57,214 bases of DNA from contig NZ_LABY01000110.1 in assembly GCF_001043975.1 (NCBI RefSeq), forward strand, positions 1 through 57,214, written 5' to 3'. Shown in pieces: positions 18,421 through 26,642 of this stretch. The DNA is from Methylobacterium variabile. GTDB lineage: Bacteria > Pseudomonadota > Alphaproteobacteria > Rhizobiales > Beijerinckiaceae. Each line of letters starts with the position of its first letter. The first letter of the stretch is position 1. The notes beneath the pieces were generated by a model. That model saw only the letters and a list, made by a program, of their open reading frames with translations. It did not search any database and was not told the DNA's origin. Made by a program: the position numbers and the translations under genes.

Positions 18421-18462
18421 GATGGGTCTCCGCGTGGGATGAGGGATCGGGGGACGAGGGTG

Positions 18463-19761
18463 TCAGTGCGCGGCGGCGCCCGCCGTGCCGGCGCGCCGCC
18501 CCGCGCGGGCGACGATGAGGGTCAGGACCGCGGACAGGACCAGCAGCCCGGCGACGAAGATCAGCCCGCCGGTGAAGCTGCCGGTCCGGTCCTTGATCCA
18601 GCCGATCGCCCAGGGCCCGACGAAGCCGCCGAGATTGCCGACCGAGTTGATCGTGGCAATACCGACCGCCGCGGCCGAGCCGGACAGGAACATCGTCGGC
18701 ATCGCCCAGAGCGGGGGCTTGGCCGCGCTGATGCCGATATTGACCAGGCTGAGCGCCGCGATCACCGCGGCGACCGAGGCGGCCCCGCCGGCGAGCACGA
18801 GGCCGGTCGAGGCGACGAGGCAGGCGATCACGACGTGCCAGGTGCGCTCGCCGGTCCTGTCCGAGTGACGCGCCCACAGGATCATCGCGATCACCGCCAG
18901 GGTCGGCGGCACGCCGTTGAGGAAGCCGACCGCCATCGTGGAGAGGCCGAAGCTCTTGATGATCTGCGGCGCCCAGATGCCGAGCGTGTAGAGGCCGGCC
19001 GAGGTGCCGAAGTAGATTAGGGCGAGCGCCAGGACGCGGATGTCGGCGAGGCCCGCCATGATGCCGTGCTTGGCGGCAACCTGCTTGGCGGCCCGCTCCG
19101 CGTTCATCTCCGCGACGAGCCAGGCGCGCTGCTCGTCCGGGAGCCACTTCGCCTTCTCGGGCCGGTCGGTCATGTAGAACAGCACGACGACACCGAGCAC
19201 GACCGCCGGAGCCGCCTCGATCAGGAACATCCACTGCCAGCCGTGCAGGCCGAGGATACCATCCATCGCGAGGAGCGCGCTCGACAACGGTGAGCCCAGC
19301 ACCACCGAGACGGGGGCCGCCGCCATGAACAGCGAGACGACGCCGGCGCGGTAGCGAGCCGGGAACCAGTAGCTCAGGTACAGGATGATGCCGGGAAAGA
19401 AGCCGGCCTCCGCCGCGCCGAGCAGGAAGCGCAGGGCGTAGAAGCTGGTCTCGCCCTTCACGAAGGCGAAGGCGCCCGAGATGATCCCCCAGGTGATCAT
19501 CACCCGGGCGATCCACAGACGGGCGCCGACCTTCTCGAGGATGATGTTCGAGGGCACCTCGAACAGGAAGTATCCGAAGAAGAAGATGCCGGCCCCGAAG
19601 CCGAACACGGACGCGGAGAATCCCAGGTCCTTGTTCATCGTCAGCGCGGCGAATCCGATGTTCACGCGGTCGATGAAGGCAATGAAGTAGAGAAGGCAGA
19701 TGAAGGGGACCAGACGCCATGAAACACGGCGCATGGTCGCCTTCTCGAGCGACGCGTCCAT
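18463..19761 (-). CDS. ttuB: MFS transporter, anion:cation symporter (ACS) family, probable tartrate/hydroxyacid importer
   Basis: The 432-residue inner-membrane protein has 12 predicted helices. ACS-family marks include FIAFIDRVNIGFAALTMNKD in helix 1 and the RFLLGAAEAGFFPGIILYL helix-4 signature. The start at 19761 is set by a GGGAGGGAACG ribosome site. The gene is co-directional with the tartrate/D-malate dehydrogenase and divergent from a GntR regulator, so import of tartrate or a related hydroxy-dicarboxylate is likely. The substrate assignment is inferred from context, not from residues. Confidence 0.75.
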   Translation of the reverse strand: MDASLEKATMRRVSWRLVPFICLLYFIAFIDRVNIGFAALTMNKDLGFSASVFGFGAGIFFFGYFLFEVPSNIILEKVGARLWIARVMITWGIISGAFAFVKGETSFYALRFLLGAAEAGFFPGIILYLSYWFPARYRAGVVSLFMAAAPVSVVLGSPLSSALLAMDGILGLHGWQWMFLIEAAPAVVLGVVVLFYMTDRPEKAKWLPDEQRAWLVAEMNAERAAKQVAAKHGIMAGLADIRVLALALIYFGTSAGLYTLGIWAPQIIKSFGLSTMAVGFLNGVPPTLAVIAMILWARHSDRTGERTWHVVIACLVASTGLVLAGGAASVAAVIAALSLVNIGISAAKPPLWAMPTMFLSGSAAAVGIATINSVGNLGGFVGPWAIGWIKDRTGSFTGGLIFVAGLLVLSAVLTLIVARAGRRAGTAGAAAH

Positions 19762-19805
19762 CGTTCCCTCCCGCTGCGGGCACGCTCCATTCATTTTTGA
19801 GCGCT

Positions 19806-19884
19806 ATCTTCCATGCAAGCTGGAATACGCTTGTCGGTCCGGGGTCGTTCTGTCAACCCATGTTCCGCACCTGGCATGGAAGAT
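19806..19884. promoter_or_regulatory. Inverted repeat pair, candidate GntR operator region
   Basis: ATCTTCCATGC (19806-19816) and GCATGGAAGAT (19874-19884) are an exact 11-bp inverted repeat in the gap between the divergent MFS transporter and GntR genes. The left copy also overlaps TTCCATGCAAGCTGGAA, itself a dyad of TTCCA and TGGAA. The arrangement suggests paired binding sites for the adjacent FCD-type regulator, with possible looping. Confidence 0.5.
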
Positions 19885-19916
19885 GATATGCGTGGGTCCG
19901 TCAAAGGAGGCTCAGG

Positions 19917-20642
19917 ATGGTGCGGGCTCGGCCCAGGGGATCAGGGGATGAGGGGTTGCCCGCCGGGGAGGCCGAGAAGCGCACCTCGCTCGTCGACGAC
20001 GCCTATGCGGCGATGCGCGCGAACATCCGCGACGCGACTTTCGCGCCGGGCTACCAGGCCTCCGAGCAGGAGATCGCCCTGCGGCTTGGGATGAGCCGGA
20101 CCCCGGTCCACGAGGCGGCGATCCGTCTGCAGGAGGACGGCCTCGTGCGCGTCCTGCCGCGCAAGGGCATCCTGATCCTGGCGCTCGCCCCGGACGATGT
20201 GCGCGAGATCTACGACGTGATCATCGGCATCGAGGGACGCGCGGCCGAGCTGATCGCGGCCCTGCCGGAGGCCGAGCGCCTCGCCGCGGCAGATGACCTC
20301 GACACCCGCACGACGACGATGGAGGAGGCGCAGGCCCGCGCCGATCTTCCGGCCTGGGGCGAGGCGGACGGAGCCTTTCACGCCGCGCTGATCGAGCACG
20401 CCCGCAACCGCCGGATGAGCCGGATCGTGCAGACGGTCAATGACCAGTCGCACCGGGCCCGCATGCTGACGCTCAACCTGCGCCGCGGCCTCGATGCCTC
20501 GATCGCCGAGCATCGGCAGATCGCGAAAGCCATCCGCGCCGGAGATCCCGGCGCCGCGCTGGATGCCGCCCGGCGCCATCGTCTTCGCGCCCGCGACGAG
20601 CTGCTGCCGCTTCTCGCGAGCTACGGCCTCAAGCACTTGTAG
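19917..20642 (+). CDS. GntR-family regulator, FadR/FCD subfamily
   Basis: The protein has 241 residues. The winged helix-turn-helix is at about 25-95 (ASEQEIALRLGMSRTPVHEA then LQEDGLVRVLPRKG). An all-helical FCD ligand domain follows, with the usual DxxFHxxLIxHARN pattern (ADGAFHAALIEHARNRRM) and later AEHRQIAKAIRAGD, which hold candidate metal and carboxylate ligands. An AGGAGG site lies seven bases before the ATG. It is divergent from the transporter-dehydrogenase pair, which it probably represses until the hydroxyacid inducer binds. Confidence 0.85.
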   Translation: MVRARPRGSGDEGLPAGEAEKRTSLVDDAYAAMRANIRDATFAPGYQASEQEIALRLGMSRTPVHEAAIRLQEDGLVRVLPRKGILILALAPDDVREIYDVIIGIEGRAAELIAALPEAERLAAADDLDTRTTTMEEAQARADLPAWGEADGAFHAALIEHARNRRMSRIVQTVNDQSHRARMLTLNLRRGLDASIAEHRQIAKAIRAGDPGAALDAARRHRLRARDELLPLLASYGLKHL

Positions 20643-20997
20643 GACCGCGTCAACGTCGCGGGATAGTCCGCCCGTTCACAGGCGGCCCGCATCGAGTCTA
20701 CGCTGGATCCCACACGGGTCCCTCGGAGCCGGGCCGTCCGGTTTCAACCGAACAGCTGGAAGCTGGCATCCTCCGGGGTCCGGCCGCCACTGGTGCGGTC
20801 GATCGTGACGAGGCCCAGGTCAGATTCGGCGCGCGCGGCGAGAAGTGCCGGAGGAAGAGCGCTCGGCGGCGCACCTGTCCCTTCTCGAGACCGCCGACGG
20901 AGTCGCGATACTCTACGGTCTGAGGCAGCGGGGCGATTGCTTGGACCGGTCGCACGCCGAGCGGGCGGATGCACATGGCTGCGCCGACAGCCATGGG
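20643..20997. other. Intergenic stretch, possibly decayed coding DNA
   Basis: No gene is convincing. A minus-strand frame ending near 20744 reads ALPPALLAARAESDLGLVTI and DRTSGGRTPEDASFQLFG, which looks protein-like but has no start and no family I recognise. It could be the tail of a lost gene. Confidence 0.3.
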
Positions 20998-21459
20998 TCA
21001 CGTCCGGATGTGCTCGTGGGGGTTCGGGTCCGGCCCGTGGCGATGGTCCCCGACCTCGATCCGGGCCGGAATGATCGAGAGGCTGTCGTGGCGGATGCCG
21101 CGCTGGGTCGCGACCGCGTCGGCGAAGGCGAGGATGTCGCGCACCCGGCCGCGGACGAGGAGCGTGTGCAGGCTGGCGTCGTGGTCGAGGGGAACCTGGA
21201 CCTGCGCGATCACGAGGTCGTGCCGCCGCTGCTGCACCTCGGCCAGGCGCTGGCCCAGCTCGCGCACGCCGGCCTCGGCCACGAAGGTGAAGGTCGCGAC
21301 GCAGGATAGGTCGGGATCGAGCTGGCGGCGCGTCTCGGCGAGGCCGCGCCGCAGAAGGTCGCGCATCGCTTCCGAGCGGCCGGCATAGCCGCGCTGCTCG
21401 ACGGTGCGGTCGACCTCCGCCACGAGGTCCGGATCGAGCGTGACGGTGATCCGCTGCAT
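20998..21459 (-). CDS. nikR: NikR-like ribbon-helix-helix regulator lacking canonical nickel ligands
   Basis: The 153-residue product has an N-terminal ribbon-helix-helix DNA-binding domain (MQRITVTLDPDLVAEVDR, then GYAGRSEAMRDLLRRGL) and a C-terminal ACT-like domain of the NikR type (HDLVIAQVQVPLDHDASLH, TQRGIRHDSLSIIP). Aligned to E. coli NikR, the high-affinity ligands H76, H87, H89 and C95 fall on Gln77, Gln88, Pro90 and Ser96. All four are replaced. A C-terminal tail adds His residues (GDHRHGPDPNPHEH). It is the last gene of the nik operon: its ATG overlaps the nikE stop (TGATG) and has an AGGAGG site. It may sense another metal, bind nickel elsewhere, or be constitutive. Confidence 0.85.
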   Translation of the reverse strand: MQRITVTLDPDLVAEVDRTVEQRGYAGRSEAMRDLLRRGLAETRRQLDPDLSCVATFTFVAEAGVRELGQRLAEVQQRRHDLVIAQVQVPLDHDASLHTLLVRGRVRDILAFADAVATQRGIRHDSLSIIPARIEVGDHRHGPDPNPHEHIRT

Positions 21460-22286
21460 CAGCGCGCCTCCTCTCGCGCCATCCTCGGAGAGGCCGGCAG
21501 AACGGCGTCGACGAGCTCGCGCGCCGCCGGGTGGGACAGCGCGAGGCCGGGCCGGCACGGCGACGCATCGACGATCCGCCCCTCGCTCAGCACCACGACC
21601 CGGTCCGCGAAGCGGCGCGCCAGGCGCACGTCGTGGGTGATGAGCAGGAAGGCGGTTCCGTGCGCGCGGCGCAGATGCGCGAGCCGGTCGAGGATCTCGA
21701 CCTGGCGCGGCGCGTCGAGGTTCGAGACGGCCTCGTCGAGGACCACGAGGGCGGGCCGGGTGGCGAGCGCGCGGGCGAGGCCGACCCGCTGCACCTGGCC
21801 CCCGGAGAGCTGGCCGGGCAGCCGGCCGGCCGAGGCGGGATCGAGGCCGACCATGGCGAGAAGCTCGCCGGCCCGCGCGTCCCGCGCCGGGCTGGGCAAG
21901 TCGGTCAGGTGGCGCAGCGGCTCGGCGAGGATCCGCCCGACGCTGTGGCGCGGGTTCACGGCGGAGAGCGGATCCTGCAGCACCATCTGCACCGCGGCGT
22001 GGAAGGCTCGCCGCCCGGCGCGGTCGAGCCCCGGGAGGGCGGCGCCGCGAAACCGCACGGTTCCGGCGTCCGCCTCCTCGAGCCCCAGGAGCAGGCGGGC
22101 GAGCGTGCTCTTGCCCGAGCCGCTGCGGCCGAGCAGGGCGACGCACTCGCCCTCGCCGAGGCTGAGGTTGATCCCGGAGAGGACGGGGCGTTCCCCCCGC
22201 CGGCCCGCGCCGGGATGGGACGTGTCGGGATAGGTCTTGCCGGGATAGGACTTGCCGAGGCCGCTCGCGGCCAGGAGCGCCGTCAT
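21459..22286 (-). CDS. nikE: Nickel ABC importer ATPase
   Basis: The 275-residue ABC ATPase has Walker A GRSGSGKSTLARL, Q-loop QMVLQDPLSAVNPRHSVG, signature LSGGQVQRVGLARAL, Walker B ALVVLDEAVSNLD and switch histidine LLITHD. The NPRHSVGRILAEPLRHL stretch is typical of NikE and Opp/Dpp F-type subunits. It pairs with NikD to energise NikB/NikC. The N-terminus has an unusual repeated insertion (SYPGKTYPDTSHPGAG) before the first strand continues. The start overlaps the nikD stop by TGATG. Confidence 0.85.
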   Translation of the reverse strand: MTALLAASGLGKSYPGKTYPDTSHPGAGRRGERPVLSGINLSLGEGECVALLGRSGSGKSTLARLLLGLEEADAGTVRFRGAALPGLDRAGRRAFHAAVQMVLQDPLSAVNPRHSVGRILAEPLRHLTDLPSPARDARAGELLAMVGLDPASAGRLPGQLSGGQVQRVGLARALATRPALVVLDEAVSNLDAPRQVEILDRLAHLRRAHGTAFLLITHDVRLARRFADRVVVLSEGRIVDASPCRPGLALSHPAARELVDAVLPASPRMAREEAR

Positions 22287-23077
22287 CAGGGCACCTCGTG
22301 CAGCGCGCGGTGGGCGGCGAGGAGGGCCCGCGTCGCCAGGTGGCTCGGGTGCGCGAAGAGCGCCGCCGCGGTGTTCGTCTCGACGATCCGCCCCTCCTCC
22401 ATCACCGCCACCTGGTCGGCGAGGCGGGCGACGACGCCGAGGTCGTGGGTCACGATCAGGAGGCCGAGGCCCCGCTCGCGCACCAGCCCCGCGAGGAGGT
22501 CGAGGACGCGCGCTTGGGCGACGAGGTCGAGGTCGGTGGTCGGCTCGTCGGCGACGAGGAAGGGCGCCCGCGACAGGAGCGCCAGCGCGATCATCGCCCG
22601 CTGCAGCATGCCGCCGGACATCTGGAACGGGTAGAGGTCCGGCACGCGCGGATCGTCGCCGAGCCCGACCTCGGCCAGGGCCTGCTCCATCGCGGCGCGC
22701 CCGGCCGCGCCGCGAAGCCCGGTCACGGAGAGGGTCTCGCCGGCATGGTCGCCGATCGTGCGCAGCGGGTTGAAGGCGGTGCGCGGGGCCTGGAGCACGC
22801 AGGCGACGGCCCGGCCGCGGAGCGAGGCGGGCTCCGTCTCCGCGCCGTCGAGGAGGATGCACCCGGCCCGGCGCCGCGTGCCCGGCGGCAGGACGTCGAG
22901 AAGGGCCGCGCAGGCTAGGGACTTGCCCGACCCGCTCGCGCCGACGAGGGCCAGGACCTCGCCCTCGCGCAGCTCCAGGGTCGCATCGCGGACCAGCGGC
23001 ACCGGCTCGCGCGCCCGACGGGTCTCGCGCCAGGTCTCGACGGTCAGGCCCTCGGCCCGGAGCGTCCGCGCGCTCAC
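22286..23077 (-). CDS. nikD: Nickel ABC importer ATPase
   Basis: The 263-residue ATPase has Walker A GASGSGKSLACAALL, with the Ser-Leu variant typical of NikD. Other motifs: Q-loop VLQAPRTAFNPLRTIGDHAG, signature MSGGMLQRAMIALAL, Walker B FLVADEPTTDLD, switch LLIVTHDLGVVARLADQ. The start is a GTG that overlaps the nikC stop as GTGA; no ATG is available nearby. It forms the heterodimeric ATPase with NikE. Confidence 0.85.
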   Translation of the reverse strand: MSARTLRAEGLTVETWRETRRAREPVPLVRDATLELREGEVLALVGASGSGKSLACAALLDVLPPGTRRRAGCILLDGAETEPASLRGRAVACVLQAPRTAFNPLRTIGDHAGETLSVTGLRGAAGRAAMEQALAEVGLGDDPRVPDLYPFQMSGGMLQRAMIALALLSRAPFLVADEPTTDLDLVAQARVLDLLAGLVRERGLGLLIVTHDLGVVARLADQVAVMEEGRIVETNTAAALFAHPSHLATRALLAAHRALHEVP

Positions 23078-23913
23078 AGGCCGCGCCCCGCGACCAGCGT
23101 CGGGTCGAGGCGGTCGCGCAGGGCGTCGCCGAGGCGGTTGAAGGCCAGCACCGCCAGCGCGATCGCCAGCCCCGGCCAGACGACGAGGAGCGGCCGGGTC
23201 CAGAAGAAGGCGCGGGCGTCGTTGATCATCACGCCCCATTCCGGGGTCGGCGGCTGCACCCCGAGGCCGAGGAACGACAGCCCGGCCACGTGCAGGGCCA
23301 TGTGGCCGATATCGAGGGTGGCGAGCGCGGCGAGCGGCGGCACGACGCCCGGCAGCACGTGCTCGGCGAAGATCGCGAGCGGCGGCGCGCCGGCGATCCG
23401 CGCCGCTAGCACGTAGTCGCGGGTCTTCAGCTCCAGGACGAGGCCGCGCACGATGCGCGCGTACCAGGCCCAGTGCGACAGCACGATGGCCGCGACCACG
23501 TTGACGAGGCCGGTGCCCAGCGCCCCGATCATGAACAGCGCCAGCACGAAGGTCGGTACGGTCAGGAACACGTCGCACAGGCGCATCAGCACCGCGTCGA
23601 TCCGGCCGCCGAGCATGCCGGAGAGCCCCCCGACCGCGAGGCCGAGGCCCAGCACGAGGGCGAGCACCGCCAGGACCGAGCCCAGCGTGGTGCGCGCCCC
23701 GGCGATCAGGCGCGAGAGGATGTCCCGGCCGAGATGGTCGGTGCCGAGAAGGTGGGCGAAGCCCGGCGCCTCGAAGCGGCGCGTCAGGTCGACCGCGAGC
23801 GGGTCGTGCGGCGTGGCGAGCGGTCCGACGAGCGCGAGCAGCACGAGGCCCGCGGCGAGCGCCCCCGCGACGGCGACGGACCCGGAGCGGGCGGGAAAGC
23901 CGGCGGGAATCAT
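23074..23913 (-). CDS. nikC: Nickel ABC importer permease
   Basis: The 279-residue inner-membrane permease of the DppC/NikC type carries the characteristic [21 protein letters not shown] segment after the first helix. The EAA loop for ATPase docking ([23 protein letters not shown]) comes late in the protein, followed by [19 protein letters not shown]. Its ATG overlaps the nikB stop (ATGA). With NikB it forms the channel for nickel or a nickel chelate. Confidence 0.87.
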   Translation of the reverse strand: MIPAGFPARSGSVAVAGALAAGLVLLALVGPLATPHDPLAVDLTRRFEAPGFAHLLGTDHLGRDILSRLIAGARTTLGSVLAVLALVLGLGLAVGGLSGMLGGRIDAVLMRLCDVFLTVPTFVLALFMIGALGTGLVNVVAAIVLSHWAWYARIVRGLVLELKTRDYVLAARIAGAPPLAIFAEHVLPGVVPPLAALATLDIGHMALHVAGLSFLGLGVQPPTPEWGVMINDARAFFWTRPLLVVWPGLAIALAVLAFNRLGDALRDRLDPTLVAGRGL

Positions 23914-24851
23914 GCGGCGTCCTGTCCGAGGCGGATGCGGGGATCGAGCCAGGCATAGGCCACGTCGACCGCGAGGTTGCACAGGACGAACACCACCGTC
24001 ATCACCAGGGTGAAGCACTGGATCACCGGGTAGTCGCGGTCGTAAATCGCCGAGACCGCGTAGCGGCCGACGCCGGGCCAGGCGAAGATCGTCTCGACGA
24101 CCAGCGCGCCGCCGAGCAGCTCGCCGACATGCATGCCCGTCGCGGTGACGACGGGCACGAGGGCGTTGCGGAAGACGTGCCGGCGCGTGACGGCGCGCTC
24201 GGAGAGGCCGCGCAGCCGGGCGTAGAGCACGTGGCGCCCGCTCCCCGCCTCCAGCATGCTCGCCCGCAGGAGGCGCGCGTTGACGGAGAGCGACATCAGG
24301 CAGATCGCGAGCGCCGGCATGACGAGGTGAAGGGCCGTGCCGCGGCCGAGCGGCGGCAGCCAGCCCAGGGACACCGAGAAGGCGACGACGAGCAGGAAGG
24401 CGACCCAGAAGTTCGGCAGCGAGACGCCGAGCACCGCGATCCCGCGCACCAGCCGGTCCTGCCAGCCGCCGCGATGCCCGGCCGCCCAGGCGCCGAGCGG
24501 CAGGCTCACCAGGACGCTGACGACGAGCGCCGTGCCGGCGAGTTCGAGGGTGGCGGGCAGGTAGCTGAGGAGCTCGGGCAGCACCGGCCGGCGGGTGGCG
24601 TAGGAGAGGCCGAAATCCCCCTGCATGGCCCGCCACAGCCAGTCGAGGTACTGGATCGCGAAGGGGCGGTCGAGGCCGAGCATGGCACGGGCGTCCGCCA
24701 GCGCCGCATCGGTCGGCGGCACCTGCGACAGGCGCAGGTAGTCGAGCGCCGGGTCGCCGGGCCCGAGCCGCAGCACCACGAAGACGAGGAGCGAGACGCC
24801 GAGCAGCATGGCCGGGATCAGCGCGAGGCGGGCGGCGACGAAGCGCAGCAT
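23910..24851 (-). CDS. nikB: Nickel ABC importer permease
   Basis: The 313-residue permease of the DppB/NikB type starts [20 protein letters not shown], followed by the periplasmic segment with [17 protein letters not shown]. The EAA-type loop is [22 protein letters not shown], and the end ([14 protein letters not shown]) is standard for the family. It overlaps nikA by one base (TGATG) and nikC by four. It acts with NikC in the inner membrane. Confidence 0.87.
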   Translation of the reverse strand: MLRFVAARLALIPAMLLGVSLLVFVVLRLGPGDPALDYLRLSQVPPTDAALADARAMLGLDRPFAIQYLDWLWRAMQGDFGLSYATRRPVLPELLSYLPATLELAGTALVVSVLVSLPLGAWAAGHRGGWQDRLVRGIAVLGVSLPNFWVAFLLVVAFSVSLGWLPPLGRGTALHLVMPALAICLMSLSVNARLLRASMLEAGSGRHVLYARLRGLSERAVTRRHVFRNALVPVVTATGMHVGELLGGALVVETIFAWPGVGRYAVSAIYDRDYPVIQCFTLVMTVVFVLCNLAVDVAYAWLDPRIRLGQDAA

Positions 24852-26431
24852 CAGCGGCCCGCCCCGCCGGCAGCCGGGCGCATCGCGGCGAACGGGATCT
24901 CGTTCAGCGTCGCGCCGAAGCCCACCCCGGTGATGGTCGGGCGGTGGACCTCGATCGCCACCGCGTGGGAGATCGGCAGGTAGACCGCCGCCTCGTGCAG
25001 GGCGGTGAGAACCTTCGCGCAGAGGCGCCGCCGCTCGTCCGGGTCGGTGGCGGCCAGAGCTGCCGTGATGGCGGCATCGATGGCGGGCTTGTCGGGAAGG
25101 CCGGCTTGCGCCTGGTAGTCGGCGTGCGAAGGCGCGCGCATGGCGCTGACGAAGGAGGCAGGGTCGTAGGGCGGGCCCCAGGTCTCGCCGAAGATCAGGC
25201 CGAACCGGCCGTCCTTCTGGCGGGACAGGATCGCGCTCTCCTCCTCGCCGACGAGGCGCACGGTGATGCCCACCCGGGCGAGGTCGGCCTGGATCACCTC
25301 GGCGATCGCCTTCTGCTGGGCGTTGGTGCCGACGAAGTCGAGCTCGAGGCCGAGCGGGCGTCCCGCCTTCGCCCGCACCCCGTCGCGGCCCCGCACCCAG
25401 CCGGCCTCGTCGAGGAGGCGCTCGGCCGCCGCCCGGTCGAAGCCGTGGGGCGTCAGGCCGGCATCGGCGTCGGGGATCGTGGGCGCGAACAGGAAGTCGG
25501 CGCGGGGTTCGATGCCGTCGAGCACGGTGCGCACCAGCGTGTCCTTGTCGACGGCCCGGTTGATCGCCAGCCGCACCGCGCGGTCGTCGGTCGGAAAGCG
25601 CGCGGAGTTGAGCGCGAGCACCCGTGTGGCGAGCGGCCGCGAGACCGCGGCGGAGAAGGCCGGGGTCTGGTCGCGCAGGCGCAGGAAGGCCTCCGACGGG
25701 ATCTGGCCGGCGGCGCCGTAGACGAGATCGACCTCGCCGGTCTGCAGGGCGATGGCGCGGGTGTTGGGATCCGGGATGACCTTGACGACCAGGCGCTCGA
25801 AGGCGGGCTTGGCGCCCCAGTAGGTCGGGTTGGCCGCGAAGGTGTCGGAGACGCCGAGCCGCGTCTCGACGAGGCGCCAGGGACCGGTGCCGACCGGCGC
25901 CCGGATCCCGCCGGCCGTAGTGCCGCCCTCGCCCATGGCGGCGGGCGAGACGAAGCGGAACGGCCGCGGCAGCGACAGCTCCCTGAGCGTCGGGTCGTGG
26001 GCGGCCTTGAGCACGAGGCGGAAGGCGAGGGGGCCGACGATCTCGGTGCGGTCGATCTGCCGGGTGAGGTCGAGCCAGGCGTGGCGGGACCGGTTGGCGA
26101 GGATCGCGTCGAAGTTGGCCTTCACCGCCGCGGCGTCGAAAGGCGTGCCGTCGCTGAAGGTGACGCCGGGGCGAAGCGCGAAGTCGTAGGTCCGCCCGTC
26201 CCGCGAGATCGTCCAGGCAGTGGCGAGCCAGGGCTCGATCGTGCCGTCGTCCCGATACCTGACCAGCGGCTCGTAGACGCTCGCCTGGGCGAACATCTGG
26301 TTGGGCGCGTAGAGGTGGGGGTTCAGCAGGCCGACATTCGTCGGCCAGGAATAGGTCAGCTGCCGGCCGGCCACGGGGGTGACGGTGCAGGCCAGCAGCG
26401 CGGCAACGGCGAGGCTCGCCAGCTTGGACAT
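24851..26431 (-). CDS. nikA: Nickel ABC importer periplasmic binding protein
   Basis: The 526-residue solute-binding protein (family 5) has a signal peptide ([19 protein letters not shown]...). A lipobox-like LLAC at its end leaves secretion versus lipidation open. NikA-like parts: [20 protein letters not shown] at the mature N-terminus, [35 protein letters not shown], and a late [16 protein letters not shown] region ([16 protein letters not shown]). Family 5 proteins also bind peptides, but the exact nikABCDE-R order supports nickel. First gene of the operon; a NikR-type operator lies 28 bases upstream. Confidence 0.85.
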   Translation of the reverse strand: MSKLASLAVAALLACTVTPVAGRQLTYSWPTNVGLLNPHLYAPNQMFAQASVYEPLVRYRDDGTIEPWLATAWTISRDGRTYDFALRPGVTFSDGTPFDAAAVKANFDAILANRSRHAWLDLTRQIDRTEIVGPLAFRLVLKAAHDPTLRELSLPRPFRFVSPAAMGEGGTTAGGIRAPVGTGPWRLVETRLGVSDTFAANPTYWGAKPAFERLVVKVIPDPNTRAIALQTGEVDLVYGAAGQIPSEAFLRLRDQTPAFSAAVSRPLATRVLALNSARFPTDDRAVRLAINRAVDKDTLVRTVLDGIEPRADFLFAPTIPDADAGLTPHGFDRAAAERLLDEAGWVRGRDGVRAKAGRPLGLELDFVGTNAQQKAIAEVIQADLARVGITVRLVGEEESAILSRQKDGRFGLIFGETWGPPYDPASFVSAMRAPSHADYQAQAGLPDKPAIDAAITAALAATDPDERRRLCAKVLTALHEAAVYLPISHAVAIEVHRPTITGVGFGATLNEIPFAAMRPAAGGAGR

Positions 26432-26459
26432 CGGGACGCCTTGGTACGGAGGTGTTCGG

Positions 26460-26487
26460 GTATGATGAATGTCGCGAAAGCCCCTAC
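26460..26487 (-). promoter_or_regulatory. NikR-type operator upstream of nikA
   Basis: On the plus strand the site reads GTATGA, 16 bases, CCCTAC, matching the E. coli NikR operator GTATGA-N16-TCATAC at 10 of 12 positions with exact spacing. It ends 28 bases before the nikA start, where bound protein would block transcription initiation. The divergent PAP2 phosphatase gene starts 156 bases away on the other side. Confidence 0.6.
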
Positions 26488-26642
26488 GCTCTGTACGGGA
26501 GCGGCCCGGACGGCGCCAGCGATGATGAGCCGGTCCCGGCTCATTCCGCGGGCCGGTCCGCCGACCCCCGCGCCGCCGCGGGCTGGACAGGACGGAGCGG
26601 CCGTCGTCTCCTGGCACGGCCATCACAGATCGGAGCGAGATC

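Noticed and set aside
16694..19783. 1029-codon minus-strand open frame
   Set aside because: It is a frame-shadow of the tartrate dehydrogenase and MFS genes, rich in Arg/Pro/Gly without domains. Only its last part matches anything (the RTX fragment), which is reported separately.
20698..20994. 98-codon minus-strand frame
   Set aside because: It has no start signal, domain or coherent composition, and another frame in the same place looks equally protein-like; described only as an intergenic stretch.
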